This document shows, one piece after another, positions 8,080 to 16,088 of a stretch of DNA of 64,000 nucleotides; position 1 is the stretch's first letter; each line of letters opens with the position of its first letter. The notes beneath the pieces were generated by a model, which saw nothing but the letters and a program-made list of their open reading frames with translations, made no database searches and had not been told where the DNA came from. This DNA is from Roseiarcus sp963709655 (GTDB lineage: Bacteria > Pseudomonadota > Alphaproteobacteria > Rhizobiales > Beijerinckiaceae): the NCBI GenBank assembly GCA_963709655.1, contig CAVPXF010000004.1:186001-250000 (forward strand). Reading direction: 5' to 3'. Made by a program: the position numbers and the translations under genes.

Positions 8080-9084
8080 TTAGGGGGGCTGACCTGCCTT
8101 CCTGAAGCCGAATTCGGCGAGTCCAACATGAATTGTCGTCGCCGATCCGGCGATCCATGCGTGGGCGCCCTTCGCCTTGCGGAACGCGTCGAGTCCCGCC
8201 TTGCCTTTCGCCACGCCTAAGGGGCTCGCCTCGTTGGCCGCCATCAGCAGCGGCAGGTCGCGCGCATTCTCAGCCTTGGCGAGAACGCTCAGAGCAGCTT
8301 CCACGTTCTTCTCGATTACGGAGTCGTCAAGCTCGAGGTCACCGAAAACCCTCCGAATCGCCGTCCCGGGAAATAGAATGAAGCTCACCGGGAAGTTGTT
8401 GTCCCATCGCCCCGGCGACAACTTGGTCACTCCGAGATCCAATCCGACGCGGTGGGAGCATTCTCCAAGCGCATGGTTCCACGCCCCGTAGTCAACGAAG
8501 TAGAATGCCGACTGCCGGTTCAGATCGTGGCGCAATGCAAGGCCGAAGTCGCCAATTTGGACGCCGCGGTCGCGCTGCAGGTAAAGATCCAAAGCTCCAA
8601 AGGCGACCTCCGAGGCGTCGACATACGAGATTTGTCGATAGGGGGTCACGCCGCCGATGAAGCTCAGTTTGTTGCGCGGTGTGGTCGACACGTAGAAACC
8701 CGGATTCGGATCGCCGAATTGCGCTTGCTGCACGACGGGAAACTCAGCCGGCAAAGCCGGATTTCCCTTGGGATGAAAGCCGGGGGCGTTCTGGTCTATC
8801 ACAACCAGGTCCTGGCCAACCCAATAGTTGCCCGGGGACGCGCTTGCGACCCCGAACCAACCCTTTTGAGCGTTGCCGGCGTTTCCCAAGCCGTCGTCGG
8901 GACTGAGCCTGGGCGGGCCGTAGGCGGTCGGAGAACCGTCGAAGTCCAGGTTCACGTGGCCGAAGAACACGAAAGCCAACACCTTGGCCGGATTGTCGTC
9001 GATCGCGACCTGCGTCAGCGTTACATCCAGGAATTCCTTGCCGTTTCGCCAACCGGGAAAGTCTTTGAAGACGAGCTTGGACAT
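8080..9084 (-). CDS. GH75-like (fungal chitosanase-type) protein
   Basis: This is a 334-residue protein. The ATG at 9084 is chosen over upstream starts because GGAGGT lies six bases before it. The central part shows a pattern I associate with glycoside hydrolase family 75: YVDASEVAFGALDLYL, GVQIGDFGLALRHD, a FYFVDYG aspartate and LGECSHRVGLDLGV with the conserved Gly-Glu before a helix. GH75 enzymes hydrolyse chitosan. No signal peptide is visible (MSKLVFKDFPG), which is odd for a secreted glycosidase. It lies between a hemB relic and intact hemB, so it may be acquired. The family call is made by motif memory and is only moderately secure. Confidence 0.5.
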   Translation of the reverse strand: MSKLVFKDFPGWRNGKEFLDVTLTQVAIDDNPAKVLAFVFFGHVNLDFDGSPTAYGPPRLSPDDGLGNAGNAQKGWFGVASASPGNYWVGQDLVVIDQNAPGFHPKGNPALPAEFPVVQQAQFGDPNPGFYVSTTPRNKLSFIGGVTPYRQISYVDASEVAFGALDLYLQRDRGVQIGDFGLALRHDLNRQSAFYFVDYGAWNHALGECSHRVGLDLGVTKLSPGRWDNNFPVSFILFPGTAIRRVFGDLELDDSVIEKNVEAALSVLAKAENARDLPLLMAANEASPLGVAKGKAGLDAFRKAKGAHAWIAGSATTIHVGLAEFGFRKAGQPP

Positions 9085-9276
9085 GGCTCGACCTCCGTTC
9101 AAGTCGGTTTCGTCGCCCAGTAGCGCCACAGTCCGAACAGAGGCCGACCGATTGGCGGCGATGCGGTCGACCGCCGATGTTCACGTCACAGGAAGGCCTT
9201 GTGTGCGGATAGGAAGCGCCGCGACGTACGGGGGTTACCCGTTCGCGAAAAGCCTTCCAGTGAGGGGCGTCACACT

Positions 9277-10320
9277 TCAGCGACTGGGACGACCGCTTTT
9301 CAGCTTCTCCGCCACGCGCGGCGCGAAGTAGGTCAGCACCCCGTCCGCGCCGGCGCGCTTGAAGGCGATCAGGCTTTCCATCATCGCCTTGTCGCCGTCG
9401 ATCCAGCCGTTGAGGGCGGCGGCCATGATCATCGAATATTCGCCGCTGACCTGGTAGGCGAAGGTCGGGAAGCCGAATTCGTCCTTCACCCGGCGGATGA
9501 TGTCGAGATAGGGCATGCCGGGCTTGACCATCACCATGTCCGCGCCCTCCTCGAGATCGAGCTCGACCTCGCGCAGGGCCTCGTCGCTGTTGGCCGGGTC
9601 CATCTGATAGGTGCGCTTGTCGCCTTTGAGCGCGCCCTTGGAGCCGAGCGCATCGCGGAAGGGCCCATAGAAGGCCGAGGCGTATTTGGCGGCGTAGGCG
9701 AGGATCTGCACGTCGAGGAACCCTTCGTCGTCGAGCGCCGCGCGGATCGCGCCGACCCGCCCGTCCATCATGTCGGAGGGCGCGATGACGTCGGCGCCGG
9801 CGCGCGCCTGATTGAGCGCCTGGCGGACCAGCGCCTCGACCGTCTCGTCGTTCAGAATGTGCAGGTCGTCGCCATGCTCGCGGACAAGCCCGTCGTGGCC
9901 GTGGCTGGTATAGGGGTCGAGCGCGACGTCGGTGACGAGGCCAATCTGAGGAAATTCTGTCTTGATCGCCCGGCAGGCGCGGCAGACGAGATTGCCCTCG
10001 TTGTAGGCTTCGCTCCCGTGCGCGTCCTTGAGATGCGGCTCGGTGTAGGGAAAGAAGGCGATCGCCGGGATGTCGAGATTCGCCGCCTTTTCGGCCTCCC
10101 GGACCGCCTCGTCGACGCTCAGCCGGTCGACGCCCGGCATCGCCGCCACGGGCGCGCGTATTTTTTCGCCCTCGATCAGGAAGAGCGGCCAGATCAGGTC
10201 GGCGGTCGTCAGCGTGTGCTCCGAGACGAGCCGCCGCGCCCATTCCGCCTTGCGGTTGCGGCGGGGTCGGTGAATGAGGTCGAGGCGGCGGACTTCGGCG
10301 ATCCGGGACGGCTTGTTCAT
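9277..10320 (-). CDS. hemB: Delta-aminolevulinic acid dehydratase (porphobilinogen synthase)
   Basis: HemB condenses two molecules of 5-aminolevulinate to porphobilinogen, the second common step of heme and chlorophyll synthesis, in the cytoplasm. The 347-residue length is typical. The N-terminal TTADLIWPLFLIEG, the Schiff-base lysine segments (LAYAAKYASAFYGPF and MVMVKPGMPYLDII), the SDMMDGRVGAIR segment and AYQVSGEYSMI are all present. There is no cysteine-rich zinc site of the yeast type: the region has ALDPYTSHGHDG, as in magnesium-dependent bacterial enzymes. The gene is preceded by a small gene, and its 3' end is duplicated twice further downstream (7927 and 5923), so it may have served as an integration target. 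Confidence 0.97.
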   Translation of the reverse strand: MNKPSRIAEVRRLDLIHRPRRNRKAEWARRLVSEHTLTTADLIWPLFLIEGEKIRAPVAAMPGVDRLSVDEAVREAEKAANLDIPAIAFFPYTEPHLKDAHGSEAYNEGNLVCRACRAIKTEFPQIGLVTDVALDPYTSHGHDGLVREHGDDLHILNDETVEALVRQALNQARAGADVIAPSDMMDGRVGAIRAALDDEGFLDVQILAYAAKYASAFYGPFRDALGSKGALKGDKRTYQMDPANSDEALREVELDLEEGADMVMVKPGMPYLDIIRRVKDEFGFPTFAYQVSGEYSMIMAAALNGWIDGDKAMMESLIAFKRAGADGVLTYFAPRVAEKLKSGRPSR

Positions 10321-10412
10321 GGGCGAGAGCTCCTCGCCGCTTTCCTACACCGCTTCGGGCCCCGGGCGCGAGGGATGGCAGGGTTCGAGGCCAAGCGGCG
10401 GCCCGGCCGGCT

Positions 10413-10607
10413 TCACGCGTACTTGCCGCCCTCGTACATCTTGAGCCACACGGCGGACTGCCCTTTGATCCACCTGCGCGCCTCGGCTTGCGTCCGGAAG
10501 CCGTCGATCTCGGGATGGCCTCCCCCGGGCAGCGTCAAGCGGACAACCCATTGGCCGTCTTTGGTTTCGATCGCGTCGAAGCGTGTCTTTGTTTTGGTGG
10601 AACTCAT
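10413..10607 (-). CDS. Small conserved-looking protein of unknown function
   Basis: This is a 64-residue protein of regular alpha/beta appearance: FDAIETKDGQWVVRLTLP, then PEIDGFRTQAEARRWIKG, then VWLKMYEGGKY. The aromatic-rich middle resembles small DUF-type proteins that follow a beta-beta-alpha plan like the AP2 integrase N-terminal domain. The start is an ATG. It is separated by about 90 bases from hemB downstream and about 120 from the NUDIX gene upstream, all on the same strand. No function can be given. Confidence 0.6.
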   Translation of the reverse strand: MSSTKTKTRFDAIETKDGQWVVRLTLPGGGHPEIDGFRTQAEARRWIKGQSAVWLKMYEGGKYA

Positions 10608-10727
10608 GGCCGCATTATGGGGAAGGGCGATCCATCGCGCCAGAGTGAATTTCAGGCCGCCGCGTCTTAGCGGACCCTACGTCGGCCGCCGACCGGAGTC
10701 CGCCCCCGACAGCGCCGGCGCCGCCGC

Positions 10728-11258
10728 TCAGGACGATGCGTGCCGTTTGGCGAACGCCGCGACAAGCCGCTTGAGGTCCGGCTCCTTGATCATCGCGACC
10801 GCCTTCCCCGGCTCGACCCATTGCGTGATCCGCTGTCCGAATTCGGGCCAGGTCGCGCTCTGTCGTTCCACCAGCAGGGGATAGACCTTCACTTCGCAGG
10901 TCGCCTGAACGCCCAATTCGTCGAGCACCTTCTCGTAGGCGAACACCCCCACAGCCTTCCCGCCGACCTTCCCCCGCACGCCCGCCTCTTCGAAGGCTTC
11001 GCGGGCGGCCGACTTCGGCGGTTTCAATCCTTTGATCGGCCAGCCCTTGGGGATGATCCAGCGTTGGCTGCGCCGCGTCGTGACGAGCAGCACTTCGAGC
11101 GTTGCGTCGGTGACCCGATAGGGCAGTGCGCCGTACTGGACGCGAACCGCCGCCTTGATTTTCCGCCTGCTGGGTTTGCTTGGAATTTCGAGACCTCCCC
11201 GAACGCTCGCGCCTTTCCGCAAACCGCGCGCTGTAGCGCCTGAGGGGGACGAGAGCAA
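10728..11258 (-). CDS. NUDIX hydrolase
   Basis: NUDIX hydrolases cleave nucleoside diphosphates linked to another group. The NUDIX box is seen as GWPIKGLKPPKSAAREAFEE followed by AGVRGKV (GX5EX7REUXEEXGU with Lys in place of the first Glu, as in the DIPP/MutT group). RRSQRWIIPKG upstream resembles diphosphoinositol polyphosphate phosphohydrolase (DIPP)-like enzymes. The start is uncertain. The open frame begins with a TTG at 11258, but a GGGGAGG ribosome site about 80 bases inside precedes only an ATT codon, so the true N-terminus may be shorter (near AAVRVQYGALPYRV). It is 120 bases upstream of the small gene. Confidence 0.85.
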   Translation of the reverse strand: MLSSPSGATARGLRKGASVRGGLEIPSKPSRRKIKAAVRVQYGALPYRVTDATLEVLLVTTRRSQRWIIPKGWPIKGLKPPKSAAREAFEEAGVRGKVGGKAVGVFAYEKVLDELGVQATCEVKVYPLLVERQSATWPEFGQRITQWVEPGKAVAMIKEPDLKRLVAAFAKRHASS

Positions 11259-11479
11259 TGCGGCGCGGCGCTGCGTCGCCTCGAGACCATCGCCCGTTCG
11301 TTCAATCCCCCTCCAATTCGGTCCGGAATCGGCGCGCTCTGGGTCCGCCGCCGACGATCCGGCTTGCCTGCTAGCAGGGCGTTTTTTGCGCCGCGGTCGA
11401 CGCCTGGATCCAGAAAGTCATGCAATGTCATGGCGTTGCTGGCTATGCAACCCGCCGATTGCGGGTCGGACCGGGCGCG

Positions 11480-11556
11480 GAACAGGCGACTTAACAGGTC
11501 CGGAACAGGCGCCGAACAGGCGGTAATCAGGTCGGATCAGGCAAACAACAGGCGGC
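11480..11556. repeat. Iterated GAACAGGCG short repeat
   Basis: The octamer AACAGGCG or close variants (AACAGGTC, AATCAGGTC) recurs about seven times in 77 bases with irregular spacing of 9-16. The reverse complement of the same unit (GCGCCTGTTC / GTTCGGCGCC) recurs in the gap at 42691-42770. Both lie just beyond the end of a gene. Confidence 0.6.
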
Positions 11557-11630
11557 CGAAACGGCGCGCGAGACCGGGCGCAGCCGGGTTGTAAGGCGCG
11601 GCCAGGATTCCCGTTTCTCGCCGACCCGCG

Positions 11631-13001
11631 TTACGGCGACAGGTCGCCGAACACCGTCGGCAGCAGTTCCGACACGGTCGGATGGATGGCGACGACGCGG
11701 GTGTAAGCGGCGGCGCCTGCGCCGGCGGCCATGGCCTCGATCACGCCGTGGATCGCCTCGTCGCCGCCGACCCCGAGGATCGCCGCGCCGAGAATCGCGT
11801 CGCTGTCGCGGTCGACCACCACCTTCATGAAGCCCTGCAACTCGCCCTTCTCGACCGCGCGGGCGACGCGGGTCATCGGGCGCCGGCCGATGCGGACCGC
11901 ATGGCCCTTTGCGCGTGCTTCCGCTTCCGTCATGCCGACCCGTCCGAGCGGCGGATCGACATAGAGCGCATAAACGGGAATGCGGTCGGTCACCTTGTGC
12001 TCTGCGCCGTCGAAGCGGTTCGCCGCGACGATCTCGAAGTCGTTGTAGGAGGTGTGGGTGAAAGCGCCGCGCCCGTTGCAGTCACCGAGCGCCCAGATGT
12101 GCGGGACGCTGGTTCTGAGCGTATCGTCGACCACGATATACCCGCTCCCATCGAGGTCGACGCCCGCGGCCTCGAGCCCGAGATCGTCGGTGTTCGGCCG
12201 GCGCCCGACCGCGATGAGCGCATGCGAGCCGACCACGGCGGGTTCGCCGCTCTGACAATTGACGCCGACCTCGACATCATCGCCGCGCGGAGCGAACCGG
12301 ATGCATTCGGCGTCAAGGCGGATCGCCACGCCCTCCGCCTCCAAAATCGCCTGGATCGCCTCCGACACCTCGGGGTCCTCGCGGGAGACCAGGCGCGGCG
12401 CCTTCTCGACCACCGTGACCTCGGCGCCCAGCCGGCGGAAGATCTGGGCGAACTCGAGCCCGATATAGCTGCCGCCGACGATCACGAGGCGGCGCGGCAG
12501 GCGATCGAGTTCGAGCAGCGTCGCGTTCGTCAGCACGCGAACATGTTCGACCCCGGGAAAGTCCGGGATGACCGCGCGTGCGCCGACATTGACGAAAAAC
12601 TCGTCGGCCTCGAGGGTGTCGCCTCCGACCTCGACCGCGTGGGGGGAAACGAACCGGGCGTGACCCCGGATCACCGTGCAGTTTTTCATGTCCCGCAGCC
12701 AGGAGTCGAGGCCCGTGCGCTTGTCGCCGACCACCCGATCTTTCCGCGCCATGACGGCGGCGAAATCGACGGCGACGGGCCCCGCGCTGACGCCGAAATC
12801 GGCGGCGCGGCGCGCCAGATGCGCGGCGTAGGCGCTCGCCACCAGCGTCTTGGTCGGCGTGCAGCCGGTGTTGACGCACGTGCCGCCGAGGCGTTCGCGC
12901 TCGATCAGGGCGACGGTCCGTCCGGCGGCGGCGAGGCGCGCGGCCATCGGCGGTCCGGCCTGACCGGCCCCGACGACGATCGCGTCGAACCGGCGGCTCA
13001 T
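11631..13001 (-). CDS. FAD-dependent pyridine nucleotide-disulfide oxidoreductase (mercuric reductase-like)
   Basis: This 456-residue protein belongs to the class I flavoprotein disulfide reductases. The FAD-binding VVGAGQAGPPMAARLAAAG, the redox-active GGTCVNTGCTPTK (CxxxxC), the NAD(P)-binding IVGGSYIGLEFAQIF, the ALGDCNGRGAFTHTSYND motif and the C-terminal dimerisation domain with AIHPTVSELLPTV are in order. The His-x4-Glu pair of the C-terminus is present as HPTVSE. MerA N-terminal metal domains and C-terminal Cys pair are absent, so it is one of the MerA-like reductases of unknown substrate rather than a true mercuric reductase. It overlaps the upstream DUF4126 gene by ATGA, so the two are co-transcribed. 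Confidence 0.9.
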   Translation of the reverse strand: MSRRFDAIVVGAGQAGPPMAARLAAAGRTVALIERERLGGTCVNTGCTPTKTLVASAYAAHLARRAADFGVSAGPVAVDFAAVMARKDRVVGDKRTGLDSWLRDMKNCTVIRGHARFVSPHAVEVGGDTLEADEFFVNVGARAVIPDFPGVEHVRVLTNATLLELDRLPRRLVIVGGSYIGLEFAQIFRRLGAEVTVVEKAPRLVSREDPEVSEAIQAILEAEGVAIRLDAECIRFAPRGDDVEVGVNCQSGEPAVVGSHALIAVGRRPNTDDLGLEAAGVDLDGSGYIVVDDTLRTSVPHIWALGDCNGRGAFTHTSYNDFEIVAANRFDGAEHKVTDRIPVYALYVDPPLGRVGMTEAEARAKGHAVRIGRRPMTRVARAVEKGELQGFMKVVVDRDSDAILGAAILGVGGDEAIHGVIEAMAAGAGAAAYTRVVAIHPTVSELLPTVFGDLSP

Positions 13002-13459
13002 CGGAGCGCCGCCACGACGATGAGGCCGAGGACGACCGCGGCGACGTCCTCGATCACGGCGGCCGGCAGGTCACGGCCAAAGGCCTTGGCCATGCGGGCG
13101 CGGATCTCGGCGCCGCCAAAGGTTCCGATCACCGCGCCGATCACGCCGGCGACGAACCCGGCGATCCAGGATGCCCCCGAGGCGCCGATCGTCGCGCCGC
13201 AGAGGGCGCCGCTGACGATGCGGGCCCCGAACTGCATCGGGACCTTGCGGCTGGGCGTCGAGGGCAATTGGTCGATGACGAATTCGACGACGGCCAGGGC
13301 GGTGAAGATCCAGGCGGCCCACAGCGAAGCCATGAAGGCGAGCCACGTTCCCTCGAGATGGAAGGCGCCGAGACTGGCCGCCCAGCTCACGGCTGCCGGT
13401 GCGGTGAACGTGCGTGAGCCGGCGACGATCCCGGCGAGCAGTGCAAGCGCATAAAGCAT
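12998..13459 (-). CDS. DUF4126 family membrane protein
   Basis: This is a 153-residue integral membrane protein with about four hydrophobic segments. The characteristic start LALLAGIVAGSRTFTAPAAV, then LPSTPSRKVPMQFGARIVSG and a late AFGRDLPAAVIEDVAAV, identify DUF4126. I prefer the ATG at 13459 because GGAG is six bases before it; an ATG two codons earlier touches that site. The stop overlaps the start of the flavin oxidoreductase by four bases (ATGA). The biochemical role is unknown, and coupling to the reductase suggests a membrane partner in a redox process. Confidence 0.85.
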   Translation of the reverse strand: MLYALALLAGIVAGSRTFTAPAAVSWAASLGAFHLEGTWLAFMASLWAAWIFTALAVVEFVIDQLPSTPSRKVPMQFGARIVSGALCGATIGASGASWIAGFVAGVIGAVIGTFGGAEIRARMAKAFGRDLPAAVIEDVAAVVLGLIVVAALR

Positions 13460-13894
13460 TGCCATCTCCGGTCCGATGAAGCGCTTTGGACGGGCGCCCG
13501 TGAGGTTTTCAGCAAGGACTCGCGCACCGGCGCAACCACGTCGTAGCGACGAAATCCAGGCGCCTGAGAAAACAACAAAAGCGCGAGCCGACCGCGGTCC
13601 ACGAAAAACCACATCAATCAGAGGCGCGGGCGGACCCGCGTGTCGCGATCAAGGCAGGCTAGCCGGTCCGTCGCCAGCCGGCAAGGCGCGCCTCGAATTC
13701 GCGCCCGGCGACCCCGGCCGCGGCGCGGAAGGGACTCGCGCCGACCCCATTGCGGATCGGCGGCGCAGGGGTCAATATCACGAGACATCGATGGGAGGGC
13801 GCCCGATGCCCGACGACGGCTCGCAGCGAAGCCTCTTCAGCAGTCATAGGCTTTCGGACGAGGACGTCGTGCGCTCCGAGCGGCGTGTCTTCGA
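13460..13894. other. Divergent intergenic region, nothing recognised
   Basis: This gap of 435 bases lies between the DUF4126 gene (minus) and the SAM hydrolase gene (plus). Open frames cross it but none has recognisable features or a convincing ribosome site. It must hold both promoters. Confidence 0.4.
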
Positions 13895-14629
13895 ATGATT
13901 GCGCTCTTTACCGATTTCGGGCTCGAAGGGCCGTACACCGGCCAGGTGAAGGCCGTGCTGCATCGGATGGCGCCGGGCGTTAAGGTGATCGACCTCTTCG
14001 CCGACGCGCCGATGGGCGACCCCAAAACCTCGGCCTATCTGCTGGCGGCCTATGCGCCATGGTTTCCGGAAGGGACCGTGTTCCTCTGCGTCGTCGATCC
14101 CGGAGTCGGCGGCGAGCGGCCGGCCGTCGTGGTGGAGGCCGACGGGCGCGTTTTCGTCGGCCCCGGCGCCGGCCTCTTCGAGCTCGTCCGGCGCCGCGCC
14201 GACACGACGCGGACCGTCGAGATCGTCTGGCGTCCGGAACCCCTGTCGGCCAGCTTTCACGGGCGCGACCTCTTTGCGCCGGTGGCCGCAATGATCGCCC
14301 GCGGCGAGAATCCGCCCGGCCGCCCAATCGACGAGCGCGCCTTGATGCGACCCGATTGGCCCGACGACCTCGCGGCCATCGTCTACGTTGACCATTTCGG
14401 CAACGCCATGACGGGGCTCAGGGCGTCCGCCTTGCCGCCAGGCGCTCGGCTCGCCGCGGCCGGCCGCATTCTCGATCGGGCGCGCACCTTCTCCGACCGG
14501 CCGCGGGGCGAGGCCTTCTGGTACGAGAATTCCAACGGCCTTGCGGAAATTGCGGTCAATCTCGGCCGCGCCGACCGCGACCTCGGCCTTGCCGTCGGAA
14601 CGCCGGTCGAGATCGCTGTCGTATCGTAA
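13895..14629 (+). CDS. S-adenosyl-L-methionine hydroxide adenosyltransferase (SAM hydrolase, DUF62)
   Basis: This 244-residue enzyme splits S-adenosylmethionine to adenosine and methionine using hydroxide. MIALFTDFGLEGPYTGQVKA at the N-terminus, FLCVVDPGVGGERPAVVVE, SFHGRDLFAPVAA and the late IVYVDHFGNAMTG are the family signatures (the Asp of FTDFG binds the ribose). The length is slightly shorter than usual (about 255-270). A halogenase (fluorinase/chlorinase) is less likely since the extra loop between the domains is missing. It appears to be monocistronic, with a REP-like palindrome just after it. Confidence 0.9.
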   Translation: MIALFTDFGLEGPYTGQVKAVLHRMAPGVKVIDLFADAPMGDPKTSAYLLAAYAPWFPEGTVFLCVVDPGVGGERPAVVVEADGRVFVGPGAGLFELVRRRADTTRTVEIVWRPEPLSASFHGRDLFAPVAAMIARGENPPGRPIDERALMRPDWPDDLAAIVYVDHFGNAMTGLRASALPPGARLAAAGRILDRARTFSDRPRGEAFWYENSNGLAEIAVNLGRADRDLGLAVGTPVEIAVVS

Positions 14630-14657
14630 CGCCATTGCGTCGAAGTCGACGCGCCCC

Positions 14658-14709
14658 TGTAGCCGCGCTCGCTGAGCGCGGCCGACGCGATCAGCGATCG
14701 CGTCTACAA
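14658..14709. repeat. REP-like palindromes between converging genes
   Basis: Two imperfect palindromes stand side by side: CCGCGCTCGCTGAGCGCGG and GACGCGATCAGCGATCGCGTC, bounded by TGTAG and CTACA. The pair matches the element at 61060-61135 in design and lies between the convergent SAM hydrolase and DUF3237 genes. Confidence 0.7.
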
Positions 14710-14723
14710 TGCGCGATCCTGGC

Positions 14724-15218
14724 CTAAAGCACTTCGAACACGCTGTAGACCGGGCCGTCGGCGCGGCGGTGGCCGACGCCGATGGCGACGATCCCGTTGA
14801 GCCAGGCGTAGCGTTCCGCCGCGGTCTCGAAGAAGCAGGAGGTGCGGAAGTAATATTCGGCCGGATCGACCGGTTCGCCGCGATCGAGGCGGGCGACGAC
14901 GTCGGCGGCGCCATGGCGCAAGCCGCGATAGGTCATGCCGATCAGCGCGTGGTCGATCGTCTTGAGCACCAGCCGGACGTTGAGCGTGACGCTGCCGTCG
15001 CGGCGGACGTCCTGCCAGTCGGCGCCGCCTTCGAGCAGCGTTCCGGAAAGGCGCTCGCCCTCGAACACGCCGCCGGGCACGACGCCGATGCGGCGAAAGG
15101 CGCCCGGGGTCGCCCCGACCACCTGAAGCGGCAGCACGTCGAGGCGCATCACGAAAAGGGGCTTCGTCCGGACCTGCCGGAGCGCCTCGGACAGGCCGTC
15201 CTGAAGGCTGTTCGTCAT
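14724..15218 (-). CDS. DUF3237 family protein
   Basis: This is a 164-residue beta-barrel-like protein. The ATG at 15218 follows a GGAGACC ribosome site. PLFVMRLDVLPLQVVGATPG, the GGVFEGERLSGTLLEGGADW segment, LNVRLVLKTIDHALIGMTYR and EYYFRTSCFFETAAERYAWL then NGIVAIGVGHR are the marks of DUF3237. No catalytic function is established for the family. The gene is followed by a REP-like element and preceded by a long gap containing a large degenerate repeat. Confidence 0.88.
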   Translation of the reverse strand: MTNSLQDGLSEALRQVRTKPLFVMRLDVLPLQVVGATPGAFRRIGVVPGGVFEGERLSGTLLEGGADWQDVRRDGSVTLNVRLVLKTIDHALIGMTYRGLRHGAADVVARLDRGEPVDPAEYYFRTSCFFETAAERYAWLNGIVAIGVGHRRADGPVYSVFEVL

Positions 15219-15420
15219 CAAGGTCTCCTCTCCCGTTGCAGCCCCGTCGCAGGCCGCGCAGTCCATCAAGACCGGGAACGCATCCGCCGAACATCGGCCG
15301 GCCGCTCTTCGACCCGGCTCGACCGACCTCATCCTGTAACACGTCCCAGGGCTCGGCCGGGCGTCCGTCCTCGATCCTCAAGGGTATCGGCTGCAATGGT
15401 GGCGGCGGGAAGTCCGTGGC

Positions 15421-15830
15421 GGGACGATCAGGGGCCCGGCGCGCCGGGATTTTCATAAAATGGTACGGAACGACATTTTCTTGCAAAAAAGAGAAAACGG
15501 CCTTAGCCTGATCGGAATGCCAGATCGAACCCTTCTCGATGACGACCGCCATGTTCCCGGCGCGCCCGGCCGCTTTCGCTTGCTTAGGAGCATTGGCCCG
15601 GTCGAGCTTCGGATCGACGCGAATCGGGCGCTTTTCGACCCTTTGCCGGGGGAAGGCCCCCCCTTGATAAAAAATGGCCCCGGGGTCGCCCGTAACCCAT
15701 TGAAAAGGCTCATTTCGGACGAGAGAATCCAAGGAATTCCAAATAAATCCAACCGCCTAAAACCCGGGAATTCGCGGAGCGCTGCTGCACGGCTGCGTAG
15801 GCCTGAGGAAATCCAAATATCTCGCGCCCA
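15421..15830 (-). repeat. Large degenerate interspersed repeat, copy 1
   Basis: The reverse complement of this stretch matches 38970-39400 along about 400 bases. The first 160 bases are nearly identical (TTTGGATTTCCTCAGG, then GGAATTCCTTGGATTCTCTC and CCTTTTCAATGGGTTACG). The rest is degraded but alignable (GCCGGGCGCGCCGGGA, TTTTTTGCAAGAAAATGTCG). It is less GC-rich than its surroundings. No transposase, clear terminal inverted repeats or target duplication was seen. A frame ending LEFLGFSRPK and stop is open in both copies but is not continuous upstream. Confidence 0.75.
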
Positions 15831-16088
15831 AGGAGAATCCGCGGCGACCTAGCCCAGGATCTTCCGCGGACTGAGGCGCCTCGACCTCGGCCGCGTTCAT
15901 CCGCTCAGGCCGCCTCCATCGAGTTCGATGGCGCTCTCGCACGCGATGCGCTGATCCGCAAGGCTCGGCGAGCGGCGGCGCCCTCGGCGCGATCTGTGGG
16001 CGCCCTTGTCGGTCTTCGCCTTATTGCTCTCCCCCGGCGCTCCTATATTCGAAGCCGCGCGATCCCTCGTGTCCAGCCCGGAGGCCCC
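15831..16088. other. Upstream region of the M29 aminopeptidase gene
   Basis: No gene is supported. TATATTC near 16043 could be a -10 element for the aminopeptidase. The long minus-strand frame crossing here is a shadow of the aminopeptidase gene. Confidence 0.35.
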
